The notes under the pieces were generated by a model. The model had not been told where the DNA came from and searched no databases. It worked only from the letters and a program-made list of their open reading frames with translations. Source: JAGQYH01 sp041393015 (GTDB lineage: Bacteria > Bacteroidota > Bacteroidia > Chitinophagales > JADIYW01). From it: DNA of 64,000 bases. The stretch lies in assembly GCA_041393015.1 (NCBI GenBank), contig JAWKKV010000001.1, positions 682,001-746,000 of the forward strand, read 5' to 3'. A program made the translations under genes and the position numbers. Below are positions 1 to 8,683 of this stretch, in pieces (position 1 is the first letter of the stretch; the number at the start of each line of letters is the position of its first letter).

Positions 1-412
1 ACTTATGATAGTTTGCAGCTGGTGCTTGGTTTTGGAATTGAATGCCGGATATGTAGCGCTAAAAATTGAAGGGAAAGCGGAAAATTCTCCTCAAGTCGGC
101 AATGGTACCAGCACAGTTGATAACGGTTATAAGTTTCATGTTGGTGGTTGGAAAGATATACCAGCAGATTCCTCAGGAGGAAATTTAACCTTTGTCAATA
201 ATATCAAATATCTGAGTTTTGATTTTGGTAGCGATATTTTAGTTGGACAAGGTTTAGAACCCAATGCACATTTTGAATTAGATATACAAAAACTATTAGA
301 TGATGCCCTAATTGATTTTACAACTCAATATGCGCTACATAGTCCTATTAAGGGAAAAGTAATTGCTGATCAAATCCCAAATGCTTTTAAGTTGGATCAT
401 GTTCATCAATAA
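1..412 (+). CDS. MbnP-like copper-binding family protein, 3' part only
   Basis: The gene is cut by the left window edge. The reading frame is open from base 2, and the first ATG at base 5 is probably internal. The visible part contains NAGYVALKIEG, a conserved stretch followed by FHVGGW, a pattern I associate with the C-terminal half of MbnP-like proteins; the identification is from memory of the family. MbnP proteins are secreted, bind copper and usually sit beside a di-heme MauG/MbnH enzyme that oxidises one of their tryptophans. The next gene, which overlaps or abuts this one, is such a di-heme protein, and that supports the call. The residues before NAGY read LELN, where I would expect a W-x-W-N pattern, so either the start of the window has a base error or this member differs. 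Confidence is moderate. Confidence 0.6.
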   Translation, partial: LMIVCSWCLVLELNAGYVALKIEGKAENSPQVGNGTSTVDNGYKFHVGGWKDIPADSSGGNLTFVNNIKYLSFDFGSDILVGQGLEPNAHFELDIQKLLDDALIDFTTQYALHSPIKGKVIADQIPNAFKLDHVHQ

Positions 413-1457
413 TTTCAAATCATATTTCATCAAAGGCAAGTTTTTCTGGCTTGCCTTTGTTTTATTTTCCTTCTTGGCATGTGAGCAAGATGCGGTTTCC
501 ATTAATAAAGCTTATACCTTTACATCACCACCGCACTTTCCTCCAAGCTCTTATACATTTGAGAATAATCCTATCACTGAAAAGGGGTTCAAACTAGGAA
601 GAAAGTTGTTTTTCGATCCAATATTATCGGTTGATCAGTCTGTATCGTGTGGAAATTGTCATTTACAACAAGTTGCATTTGCAGACAGTCCCAACCATCC
701 CTTTAGCGTTGGCGTAGAAGACAGAACAGGCACTAGAAACGCACCATCGTTAGCGAATCTTGCTTTTTTTAAGGAGTTCTTTTGGGATGGCGGAGTCACT
801 CATTTAGATTTTGTTCCTATCAATGCAATTGAAGCACACTTTGAAATGGACGAAACATTAGTCAATGTAGTTGCAAAACTCAATCAATCCAATGATTATC
901 GCGCATTGTTTCAGGAAGCGTTTGATATTGATACCATCACCTCACCTTTCCTTTTGCATGCTTTATCTCAATTTACTTTAATGATGATTTCAGATCAATC
1001 AAAATTCGATCTCTATCTAAACAATAAAGCAACTTTAAGCAATGAAGAAATGAAGGGCTATGAAATATTCAATCAAAAATGTTCCAGTTGCCATTCCGGG
1101 GTTTTACAAACAGATTTCAGTTATAGAAACAACGGAATAGATTCTGTTTTTACTGATATAGGAAGAGCCATCATAACAGAAAACTCATCGGATGAAGGAA
1201 AGTTCAGAGTGCCGAGTTTAAGAAACATAACTAGAACGGCACCCTACATGCACAACGCTAAGTTTAACACCTTAGAAGAAGTATTGCAGCATTATGCCAC
1301 TAATATTCATGCATCACCTACCTTAGATCCGTTGTTACAAAACAACAACACTGTTGGTATTGCTTTAACTCAAACAGAACAAAGGCAAATCATTACTTTT
1401 TTAGCCACCTTAACAGACTACGAATTCATTTCCGACGATCGTTTTTTTGCCCCTTAA
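399..1457 (+). CDS. Di-heme cytochrome c peroxidase / MauG-MbnH family lipoprotein
   Basis: About 352 residues. Two c-type heme motifs are visible: CGNCH (residues 84-88) and CSSCH (228-232), with the KLFFDPILS and RNAPSLAN stretches typical of the CcpA/MauG superfamily. I start it at the ATG at 399 because this gives a short basic N-terminus, a hydrophobic core and the lipobox FLAC; the frame is open to 363 but that would put charged residues ahead of the signal. It overlaps the end of the MbnP-like gene by 14 bases, so the two are probably cotranslated. By family knowledge MbnH-type enzymes use a bis-Fe(IV) state to modify a partner protein; a plain peroxidase role is also possible. Predicted location: outer leaflet or periplasm, lipid-anchored. 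Confidence 0.85.
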   Translation: MFINNFKSYFIKGKFFWLAFVLFSFLACEQDAVSINKAYTFTSPPHFPPSSYTFENNPITEKGFKLGRKLFFDPILSVDQSVSCGNCHLQQVAFADSPNHPFSVGVEDRTGTRNAPSLANLAFFKEFFWDGGVTHLDFVPINAIEAHFEMDETLVNVVAKLNQSNDYRALFQEAFDIDTITSPFLLHALSQFTLMMISDQSKFDLYLNNKATLSNEEMKGYEIFNQKCSSCHSGVLQTDFSYRNNGIDSVFTDIGRAIITENSSDEGKFRVPSLRNITRTAPYMHNAKFNTLEEVLQHYATNIHASPTLDPLLQNNNTVGIALTQTEQRQIITFLATLTDYEFISDDRFFAP

Positions 1458-1593
1458 ATTTTAAAAAATAAAATCAACTAATAAACTTTTCATATACCCG
1501 AATACAAAAAAGTAAGGACGGTTTATAAAACCTGATTAAAAAAATTCTGTTGCTTACTTATATATGGCTATATAATTTTTTGTACAGCAGTAG

Positions 1594-1630
1594 AACGGAA
1601 GGCCATTCATGGTGCCTTCCGTTTTTTTTG
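1594..1630 (+). terminator. Intrinsic terminator after the MbnP/MbnH-like pair
   Basis: Perfect 10-bp stem AACGGAAGGC (1594-1603) / GCCTTCCGTT (1614-1623) followed by a run of T. The T-run is on the + strand only, so it ends transcription of the cytochrome gene. The gene on the other side ends only 6 bases beyond it. Confidence 0.85.
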
Positions 1631-1635
1631 TTTTA

Positions 1636-2388
1636 TCAAAAAACTCCCGGAAAAACTACTTTTCTATCTTTCGGATAGTCATTAAATTTTTCTTTGTACC
1701 ATTGATGGTGATCTCTTGCACGAGGCACTAAATTCGCCATCGTCCAAAGCCAAAAACTTAAAGAGGCTGTGCTAGGCGCTACGATAAAAAAGCCGAGCCA
1801 TTCTATAATTTCTCCAAATAGGTTCGGTGCAGTAATCTTATCAAATAAAAAGCCTTTGGGAATTTTATAGCCCGTTTCGCCAGGTTTCCGTAAGCCAATT
1901 AAAATGTTGTCGGATCGCATATTGATATACATACCGATAAGAAACACAACACTGCCAATCACAATAGTTGGTATTGACAAAAAGAACCATCCCATCGCTA
2001 AAAACAATCCATTTAGATAACCGTTGATACCATTAAAAAAGATAGAAGAGCCGGTGATTACTAATGGCATTTTTTGTTGTTTGTTTTTCAATCTAAAAGG
2101 AAAAATAAAAGATCGGTTGAAATAATGGATTGACCATAAAATCATAGGTAAGTAAGCTAGCTTGGGTGTCGCATCATTGGAATAGAAAGTAAACGTCATC
2201 CACAAAATAAACAATGAAGGTGCTTCCATAATCATCCATCCCAAACTGTTATTGATCATCGGTCCCCAAGTGGTTTTAGTATGGCGACCATATGGTGGTG
2301 TGATCTTTAAAAAGAATAAAGCAATGAAGGTGACCACTGCCAATACAATCCAAATCCAACCAATAGTTTGCCAGAATGAAAAACTCAT
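1636..2388 (-). CDS. Steroid 5-alpha-reductase family membrane protein
   Basis: 250 residues with about six hydrophobic segments. The C-terminal third carries the family hallmark: NLFGEIIEWLGF, then LVPRARDHHQWY and KEKFNDYPKDRK, very close to the C-terminal domain of 3-oxo-5-alpha-steroid 4-dehydrogenases. The family reduces a double bond next to a carbonyl in steroid-type or polyprenoid substrates with NADPH, in the inner membrane. Its start codon overlaps the stop of the upstream dehydrogenase gene by 4 bases, so the two are translationally coupled. The substrate cannot be read from sequence. Length matches the family. Confidence 0.85.
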   Translation of the reverse strand: MSFSFWQTIGWIWIVLAVVTFIALFFLKITPPYGRHTKTTWGPMINNSLGWMIMEAPSLFILWMTFTFYSNDATPKLAYLPMILWSIHYFNRSFIFPFRLKNKQQKMPLVITGSSIFFNGINGYLNGLFLAMGWFFLSIPTIVIGSVVFLIGMYINMRSDNILIGLRKPGETGYKIPKGFLFDKITAPNLFGEIIEWLGFFIVAPSTASLSFWLWTMANLVPRARDHHQWYKEKFNDYPKDRKVVFPGVF

Positions 2389-3350
2389 ACTATCAATTTA
2401 TTTTCAGTGAACCAAACGTAAATATCTTTTAGGGTTTTTTCTATAGGAATAGGTGTTAAACCCAATGCTCTTTTTGCTTTCTCCGAAGATATATTTTGAT
2501 GGCCTTCCAATAAAGTTTCTACTGCATAACTATTAATGGGAATTGGCTTTTTAACCAAACCCTCGAAAGGGCGAACCATTGCTGCCAAAGCTTTCATGGA
2601 TCGACTACCTAAAACTCTATTGGTGACTTTTATACCATTTACTACTCCAAATTCTTGGGCAAGATCTGTCATTTTATAATATTGATCTCCTACAATATAC
2701 TTCCCTGTTTTCTCTCTTAATACGGCTTGCACTATTGCTTCTGTTACCGTTCTTACATCCACAATATTGTAGCCGCCGGCGGTGATCATGGGTAGCTTGT
2801 TTTGAATGGCTCTCAAAAACAATTGATTCATGCCATTTACATAAGTATCTCCAGGGCCAATTACTGCTGTTGGGTTGATGATAGTGATTTTTATGTCGTT
2901 TTGCGTCAACAAATAACGCTCCATACAAGCCTTAGAATAGTTGTAAGCCAATTTCTGATCTTGCTCCAAAGCGGCCGTTTCATCAAACACGTTTTGTAGT
3001 GGCGGAACAATCATACTGTGAATAGAACTGATGTAAACAAAATGCTTCATTCCCGCTTGACGGGCCAACTCATACAGCTGTTTAGAGTACTCAAAATTGA
3101 CTTGTTGTACGTTTTTATTGCTCCCTTTTTTCGGCCAAACAATGCCTGCTACATGCACCACAACAGAACAATCTTTTACAAAATTTTTAATGGCTGCCTC
3201 CTCTCCTAAAGATCCAATTACAAAATCCGGGTGTTGAATAAAGTTTTCTTGGTGGCGCATTAAAATTCGATGATCAATCTGATGAGCCAGCAGTTGTCGA
3301 TGAAGCACGTATCCTAAATGTCCTGTAGCCCCTGTTAATGCAATTTTCAA
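2385..3350 (-). CDS. NAD-dependent epimerase/dehydratase, 3-beta-HSD-like
   Basis: 321 residues. An extended SDR enzyme: nucleotide-binding GATGHLG at residues 7-13, and the catalytic Y136-N-Y-S-K140 motif preceded by a Ser pair (YISSIHS near 106-112). The later part (IINPTAVIGPGD) resembles the 3-beta-hydroxysteroid dehydrogenase/isomerase and dihydroflavonol reductase branch. It is first in a two-gene operon with the 5-alpha-reductase family protein. The pairing suggests sequential oxidation and reduction of a hydroxyl-bearing ring or isoprenoid compound; this is inference. Sugar or flavonoid-like substrates remain possible. Confidence 0.8.
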   Translation of the reverse strand: MKIALTGATGHLGYVLHRQLLAHQIDHRILMRHQENFIQHPDFVIGSLGEEAAIKNFVKDCSVVVHVAGIVWPKKGSNKNVQQVNFEYSKQLYELARQAGMKHFVYISSIHSMIVPPLQNVFDETAALEQDQKLAYNYSKACMERYLLTQNDIKITIINPTAVIGPGDTYVNGMNQLFLRAIQNKLPMITAGGYNIVDVRTVTEAIVQAVLREKTGKYIVGDQYYKMTDLAQEFGVVNGIKVTNRVLGSRSMKALAAMVRPFEGLVKKPIPINSYAVETLLEGHQNISSEKAKRALGLTPIPIEKTLKDIYVWFTENKLIV

Positions 3351-3421
3351 TGATAAAGTGTTTTAACAATCAAGGTAAGTATTTAAATATTACTAACTAT
3401 TGCCAATTATTATTTTAAAAG

Positions 3422-3649
3422 GTGAATCATTATTTTCACCCCGAATACTTTAAAACATACTTAGTGATTAGAATAGTTGTAACCGTTTTTTTAATTCTAT
3501 TTGTAGCTTTCTTAGTGCTCAAATTTATCGAACCGTTTAGAAAAAAGAAAGGGATCTGCCAAAAATGTGATGGCAAAGGTTATTGGTTAGGAACGAGAGG
3601 AAGAGAGCAATGCGATTGGTGTAAAGGCAGTGGTAAAGAGCTCAATTAG
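3422..3649 (+). CDS. Small membrane protein with DnaJ-type zinc-ribbon motif
   Basis: 75 residues from a GTG start (an in-frame stop lies 6 bases upstream, and there is no better start). One transmembrane helix near residues 15-37 is followed by a cytoplasmic-type tail with two CxxCxGxG-like half-motifs, CQKCDGKGYW and CDWCKGSGKE, as in one zinc centre of the DnaJ cysteine-rich domain. It probably binds one Zn ion. Function unknown. It stands alone between convergent and divergent neighbours. Confidence 0.6.
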   Translation: MNHYFHPEYFKTYLVIRIVVTVFLILFVAFLVLKFIEPFRKKKGICQKCDGKGYWLGTRGREQCDWCKGSGKELN

Positions 3650-3662
3650 CAATAAGATTAAC

Positions 3663-4238
3663 TTACTCCATATTTTCAAGCAAGCATTTCAGCATCAGCT
3701 GTTCTAGCCTTTCATCATCTTTAAAACTTTTATCTACCACCTCTTGTAATGTAAATGTGTCGAATAACTTATCAGATGCACATTCGCAGTAGCCTTCAAT
3801 ATTAAAGCCTTTCATTTTCTTGCTTTTCTTACTGCTGCTTTTAATGCATTCATTAGTTGTTTGTGCTTTAATCGCTGCCTTTTCATCGTAAGATTCTTCA
3901 TCCATTTCTTGTTCAGGTTCTCCTACTAAACATGTCATTAAATGAAGTAGTAAGTTTTCGTCATTCATCATATACTCCGCCACATCCCTTTTACTACTAA
4001 CATTCAGCATTATTTCTTCGTAGTCGCTCATGGTGTAATTCTCCTCAAAGTATTCCCAAGCACAATCGCAATAATTAATTATTTGAGTTTTATCTAAGCC
4101 TTTTATTCTAGAATTTTTACATCCTTCTACAAACTCTATTTTGAACAGCGCTATATCTAACTCCGTGAGCTTTTCGGTTTGAGCTGATGCGGAAAAATAT
4201 CCGATTATTGCCATTAATATTATCAGTAAATTTTTCAT
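3663..4238 (-). CDS. Secreted protein with two cysteine-containing repeats, unknown function
   Basis: 191 residues. Signal peptide MKNLLIILMAIIGYFSASAQ with an Ala-x-Ala site. The mature part contains two copies of one motif: a Cys, about ten residues, KGL or KGF, then YCDCAWEYFEENYT (near 54-70) and YCECASDKLFDTFT (near 149-163), each followed by an acidic helix and a later LMTCL or LMLKCL. The duplicated four-Cys pattern suggests two small disulfide-bonded helical domains. I know no function. No operon partner; the closest gene on this strand is 140 bases upstream. Confidence 0.65.
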   Translation of the reverse strand: MKNLLIILMAIIGYFSASAQTEKLTELDIALFKIEFVEGCKNSRIKGLDKTQIINYCDCAWEYFEENYTMSDYEEIMLNVSSKRDVAEYMMNDENLLLHLMTCLVGEPEQEMDEESYDEKAAIKAQTTNECIKSSSKKSKKMKGFNIEGYCECASDKLFDTFTLQEVVDKSFKDDERLEQLMLKCLLENME

Positions 4239-4386
4239 TCTCTTTTTTTAGCTAATCGAATATAACTTGTTAAACTTATTCAGGCAACAATTTATACTAT
4301 ATGGTAAAAAACATTATAAGATTTACGCTAGATTAAGAACCAAACTTTTATTGATTTATACACCATAAAGAAAGAAATTGATAGGC

Positions 4387-5079
4387 TTATTCCGGTTTTC
4401 TGTAGTGTAAACCACATTCTGTTTTCTCAGAAACATTCATCCATCTTCCGGATCTGTTTTCTCCTTTTTCAGTACAGTGAGTACAGCCCACAGAAGCGTA
4501 GCCTTTTTCTAATAAAGGATGTTTAGGTAAATTGTATTTCGCAAAATAGCCTCTTGCAAAGTAGGGTTGAACATCAATAAGTGGATAGAATTTTATGATG
4601 TTACCACTTTTCTCAAAAACATCTAAATTTTTTCTAAATGGTGTTTGAAAAGCCATTAAACCCGACACCCAAACTTTAAAATCTTTTTGGACTTCGCTTA
4701 AAGGTTCTACTTTATTAACAGAGCAGCAAAGATCAGGATCGTTTTCATATGTTTTATCCTTCTTAGTAAAATCGTTTTTCCATTGCTCTGGTGTAATAGT
4801 AATGGTGTTAAGATTTAACAGTTCACTCAATTGATCTTTGTAATTGTGTGTTTCTTTGAAGAGATAAGTTGTATCAATATAATGAATATTTTGAGATGGA
4901 TTGACTTGTGATATCTGATGCAATAAAATGGCAGAAGACGTTCCAAATGATGAGGTTACTAAAATATCTTCTTGTCTGAAATCTTTATAGAATTGAATGA
5001 TTCGCTCCATTGGAGATAACAGACGATATTTCTCGACCAAGTATTTTAGATTGACACTATTTCCTTGAATGGCATTCAT
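4387..5079 (-). CDS. cysH: Phosphoadenylyl/adenylyl-sulfate reductase, iron-sulfur type
   Basis: 230 residues. Reduces APS or PAPS to sulfite. The catalytic cysteine is in ECGLH (221-225). The 4Fe-4S ligands CC (118-119) and CxxC (C199, C202) are present, and these mark the APS-reductase branch and not the enterobacterial PAPS-only type. The SSFGTSSA stretch (43-50) is the nucleotide-binding loop. It is the last gene of the sulfite-reduction operon and overlaps the upstream siroheme gene by 4 bases. Sulfate-activation genes (sulfate adenylyltransferase) are not in the window. Confidence 0.92.
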   Translation of the reverse strand: MNAIQGNSVNLKYLVEKYRLLSPMERIIQFYKDFRQEDILVTSSFGTSSAILLHQISQVNPSQNIHYIDTTYLFKETHNYKDQLSELLNLNTITITPEQWKNDFTKKDKTYENDPDLCCSVNKVEPLSEVQKDFKVWVSGLMAFQTPFRKNLDVFEKSGNIIKFYPLIDVQPYFARGYFAKYNLPKHPLLEKGYASVGCTHCTEKGENRSGRWMNVSEKTECGLHYRKPE

Positions 5080-5663
5080 ATTTTACCGGTTAAAACCGCA
5101 GTTAATTCATTTAATTTCTTCACTTTGCTTCCAAAATCTCCCTTTAATTGATCTCTTATGGCTCTTAAGTTGATTAACATTTCTGGGATAGAATCTGGTA
5201 ATGTTTCTTCCAAAACTTGTCTAAAACGCTTTGAAAAAGTAGGTGATTTTCCATTCGTTGATATGGCAATTTTAAGATCTCCTTTGGTTACAATTCCACC
5301 CAAATAAAAATCGCACAAATCAGGAGTATCCGCAACATTTACTAAAATTCCTTTCAGTTTGGCCGCTTTTCTAATCTCAATATTGATGGCTCTATTATTG
5401 GTTGCCGCAATAACAATATCAATGCCTAATAAATCTTCTTCTTGAAAAGATTTTTGTTTGATGATTACTTGTGGATGTAAGCTCGCCAATGATGTTACTT
5501 CATCGCTAACTTCTTCTGCTACTACCCAAACTCTAGCTTCTGGACTGCTTTTCAATAGAAAAAATAGTTTTTCTTCACCAACATTTCCAGCACCAACAAT
5601 CAAGATATTTAGCTGATGAGCTTTTAGAAAAATCGGGAATAATGGATTGCTATTTTGGCTCAT
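5076..5663 (-). CDS. Precorrin-2 dehydrogenase / sirohydrochlorin ferrochelatase
   Basis: 195 residues, the size of stand-alone Met8/SirC-type proteins. Rossmann motif VGAGNVGEEK near residues 23-32, then ATNNRAINIEIRKAAK and the NVADTPDLCDFYLGGI segment with the conserved Asp and adjacent Phe. It makes siroheme from precorrin-2 by NAD-dependent oxidation and iron insertion, supplying the cofactor of the sulfite reductase encoded in the same operon. ATG and stop codons overlap neighbours on both sides by 4 bases, which indicates tight translational coupling. Confidence 0.9.
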   Translation of the reverse strand: MSQNSNPLFPIFLKAHQLNILIVGAGNVGEEKLFFLLKSSPEARVWVVAEEVSDEVTSLASLHPQVIIKQKSFQEEDLLGIDIVIAATNNRAINIEIRKAAKLKGILVNVADTPDLCDFYLGGIVTKGDLKIAISTNGKSPTFSKRFRQVLEETLPDSIPEMLINLRAIRDQLKGDFGSKVKKLNELTAVLTGKI

Positions 5664-6448
5664 CTTCTAATACTTTTTGATGAGTAAATATCGTTCTCAG
5701 CCAAGTTGAGTAATGCTTCATCAAAAGCTTTGTGTTCTGCCACTACTTCGCCAATCAAAATTATAGCTGGTGTACTAATTTTCTCGTTGGCTACTTTTTC
5801 TACAATAGTTGAAATGGTGCCAACAGCATATTTCTCATTAACAGTTGTTCCATTTTGAATAACTGCTACCGGAAGATCTTGTTTGCCTTCTTGTGTAAAC
5901 AATTCTACAATTTCGGGCAGCTTTCTAACGCCCATTAAAATAACCACCGTTGCAGTAGATTGTGCCGCTAATTCAATATCTTTTGATAATTGACCATTAG
6001 AAGTGGTGGCGGTTAACACCCAAAAACTTTCGTTTACACCTCGTTTGGTTAAAGAAATTCCTTGTGATGCCGGAACAGCTGTTGAACTAGAAATACCTGG
6101 AACAGTTGCCGTTTCAATATTAAAGATCTCAGCATACTCCTTCTCTTCCTGTCCTCTACCAAAAACAAATGGATCGCCACCTTTTAAACGAACCACATGT
6201 CCATGATTAAAAGCATGGGCAACAATTAAACGATTTATTTCTTGTTGAGAAAATGAGTGATTATTGGCTCGTTTTCCCACATGGATTTTAAGCGCATCCG
6301 GTTTGGCATAGTCCAATAAAACCGAATCTACCAAAGCGTCATATAGAATAACATCTGCATCTTGCAAAGCTTTTACTCCTTTAATACTAATCAAATCCGG
6401 GTCTCCCGGACCGGCACCTACTAAAGTTAATTTTGGTTTCCTTTCCAT
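5660..6448 (-). CDS. cobA: Uroporphyrinogen-III C-methyltransferase (SUMT)
   Basis: 262 residues, the normal length of single-domain SUMT. The SAM-binding start LVGAGPGDPDLISIKG (residues 9-24) and VRLKGGDPFVFGRGQEE (about 90-106) are diagnostic, as is VPGISSSTAVPA. It converts uroporphyrinogen III to precorrin-2 with two SAM. It lies between the sulfite reductase gene (3 bases away) and the precorrin-2 dehydrogenase gene (4-base overlap), so the operon makes its own siroheme. Confidence 0.93.
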   Translation of the reverse strand: MERKPKLTLVGAGPGDPDLISIKGVKALQDADVILYDALVDSVLLDYAKPDALKIHVGKRANNHSFSQQEINRLIVAHAFNHGHVVRLKGGDPFVFGRGQEEKEYAEIFNIETATVPGISSSTAVPASQGISLTKRGVNESFWVLTATTSNGQLSKDIELAAQSTATVVILMGVRKLPEIVELFTQEGKQDLPVAVIQNGTTVNEKYAVGTISTIVEKVANEKISTPAIILIGEVVAEHKAFDEALLNLAENDIYSSKSIRR

Positions 6449-6451
6449 CTT

Positions 6452-8590
6452 TTATGCTTTATAGTAATTGTCTACCACCAATTTATCTGCAGCCAACTTA
6501 TCTTGCTCTACTTGATTTTTTCTAAATGCCTTAATATCATCAATAAATGCTTCTAATTGACTAACAAATTGACTTGCGAAGGCTTGTGTTGGTTTGGTCA
6601 TTTTAATTTGAAGTGCCAATTGCTCAATACTTCCACCAGGCACTTTAAAGCCACGCTCAGCCACCAAATGTTGATCGAAATCGGTAAGAATAACGGCTTG
6701 TGTATTACATGCTACATCAACGGCTAGCAACAATGCTTTTGCACCAATCACCATTCCGGTATAAGCATGATATCCTGCTTCATTATACAATCCATTTTCA
6801 AAAACTTCTTTGCCTTCTTGTAGTTTGATTTCTGCATCATTAATAATGGTGCTCACCATATCGTATGATACTCCGGCACATTCTCCCACTCCAATTTCTT
6901 GTATGTATTCTTCATCGTGACCCCAATCCACAAAATCTTGCCCTTCAATGGAATCTTTATGACCTAAATCTTTTAATAAATCATAAAAGTATTTTTTCCC
7001 TTGGCGAGTATAATAGGCATTAAAGTATTCTCCTTCTGTAGCTTGATCTTCATAATCATCTAACACTCTTCTAACTACATCCGGAATTCTTCTAGTTGGT
7101 ATTTTGATGATTTTATCAGCAATATGTCCTGTGCCATCAATATCAACACCTCCGCCCACAACTACTTGCATGGCCGGTGCTATCTTTTCATCTACTCTTA
7201 TAGAACTACCGTGAAATCCTAATTGTGCGATCATGTGCTGCCCACAAGCATTCATACAACCACTCATTTTAATTTTCAAAAATCGTTCATGCATTAAGTC
7301 GGGATATTCTTCTTTTACTACTCGCTCTAATACTTTAGCCAATCCCATGCTATTGGTTACGCCTAAAGCGCAAGTATCTGTTCCCGGGCAAACGGTAATA
7401 TCATGTAGGGAATCAAATCCCGGCTCTGCGAATCCTAAAGCATCAAAAGCATTAAATAAAATAGGTAAAGCTTCTTCCTTTACATATCGAACCAACAATC
7501 CTTGATTCACTGTAACTCTCATTTCACTGGCAGCATATTGCTCTACAACATCTGCAATTTTATAAGCTTCTTCATGGTCAATATCACCTTTCAAAACTTT
7601 CAAATAAACGCCATAATAACCCGCTTGCTTTTGTTGGAAGGTATTGGTTTGCAGCCATTGCTGATATTTCTCTTTATTCTCAATCTCTACTGATGGATAT
7701 TCTAAAACTTCTTTAATGTTTTCCTTTTCAATCGTTGTGTCAATTTTGATTGTTTCGTTCTCAAGTGCTTTCCATTCTTCATTAACCATTTCTTGCCATT
7801 TCTCTAAGCCAAGATCGCTCACTAGGTATTTCATTCTAGCTTTATTCCGCTTCGCACGCTCTCCGTATCTATCAAAAATTCTTAAAGCCGCTTCCATAAA
7901 AGGTATCAATCGATCTTCTTCCAAAAATTCATAAGCAGTATGTGCCATAATAGATTGTGCTCCTAATCCTCCACCAACAAGAACTTTAAATCCTCTTTGT
8001 CCACTTTTAATTTTAGGGATAAAACCAAAATCGTGGATATAGATAAATGCTGAATCTTGTTCGCTGGATGAAAAGGCAATTTTGATCTTTCTGCCCATGT
8101 CTTGGCAAATCGGGTTCCTTAGGAAGTATTCGAATGCAGCATTTGCATACGGCACTACATCAAATGGTTCATTAGGATCTATACCAGCGATGGCAGATGC
8201 CGTAATATTTCTTACGGTATTTCCACATGCTTCTCTTGCCGTTACGCCAACATCAGCCAATCCTGCCCATACAGCTGGCGAATCATCTAGTTTTACATAA
8301 TGCAGTTGAATATTCTGTCTGGTTGTTAAATGTAAATTGCCAGTCGCATACTGCGTTGACATTTCTCCCATTCGCTTTAATTGTGCTGCGTTAATTCTAC
8401 CATAAGGCAACTTGGTTCTAAACATGTGCACCCCAAATTGTCGCTGACCATAAACCCCTCGTGTTAATCTATAAGCTTTAAACCTATCTTCTGGAATGGT
8501 TCCATTGTTAAAACCTGAAATTTTGTGCTCCAACTCTCTAATGTCTTTGGAGGCAGCATTACTTGTGGCATTTGAAATATTTACTGACAT
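6452..8590 (-). CDS. Siroheme-4Fe4S sulfite reductase with C-terminal HEPN-like domain
   Basis: 712 residues. The N-terminal ~560 residues are a ferredoxin-type nitrite/sulfite reductase: substrate-binding GNLHLTTRQN (84-93) and NTVRNITAS (124-132), and the four metal ligands C401, C407, C445 and C449 in CPGTDTC and SGCMNAC. The remaining ~130 residues (about 575-700, with NEAGYHAYTGMVIGAKALLL) form an all-helical HEPN-type tail seen in Bacteroidota homologs; its role is not known to me. Genomic context (CysH, siroheme genes, a Cys-codon leader) argues for sulfite rather than nitrite as substrate. The start ATG is 23-27 bases after an attenuator hairpin. Confidence 0.9.
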   Translation of the reverse strand: MSVNISNATSNAASKDIRELEHKISGFNNGTIPEDRFKAYRLTRGVYGQRQFGVHMFRTKLPYGRINAAQLKRMGEMSTQYATGNLHLTTRQNIQLHYVKLDDSPAVWAGLADVGVTAREACGNTVRNITASAIAGIDPNEPFDVVPYANAAFEYFLRNPICQDMGRKIKIAFSSSEQDSAFIYIHDFGFIPKIKSGQRGFKVLVGGGLGAQSIMAHTAYEFLEEDRLIPFMEAALRIFDRYGERAKRNKARMKYLVSDLGLEKWQEMVNEEWKALENETIKIDTTIEKENIKEVLEYPSVEIENKEKYQQWLQTNTFQQKQAGYYGVYLKVLKGDIDHEEAYKIADVVEQYAASEMRVTVNQGLLVRYVKEEALPILFNAFDALGFAEPGFDSLHDITVCPGTDTCALGVTNSMGLAKVLERVVKEEYPDLMHERFLKIKMSGCMNACGQHMIAQLGFHGSSIRVDEKIAPAMQVVVGGGVDIDGTGHIADKIIKIPTRRIPDVVRRVLDDYEDQATEGEYFNAYYTRQGKKYFYDLLKDLGHKDSIEGQDFVDWGHDEEYIQEIGVGECAGVSYDMVSTIINDAEIKLQEGKEVFENGLYNEAGYHAYTGMVIGAKALLLAVDVACNTQAVILTDFDQHLVAERGFKVPGGSIEQLALQIKMTKPTQAFASQFVSQLEAFIDDIKAFRKNQVEQDKLAADKLVVDNYYKA

Positions 8591-8612
8591 ATATTTTATT
8601 CAATTTTATTTT

Positions 8613-8654
8613 AAAACAAAAAGCCTTTCCAACATGACGCTGGAAAGGCTTTTT
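8613..8654 (-). terminator. Attenuator terminator in the leader of the sulfite-reduction operon
   Basis: On the minus strand the leader RNA forms a perfect 14-bp stem AAAAAGCCTTTCCA / TGGAAAGGCTTTTT with a 9-base loop, followed by TTTTTGTTTT. It lies between the Cys-rich leader peptide and the sulfite reductase start codon, so it must be read through to express the operon. Bases 8626-8633 of its 3' arm are complementary to leader bases 8702-8709. Confidence 0.88.
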
Positions 8655-8683
8655 TATACTATAGTTTATTTATAGATATAATC

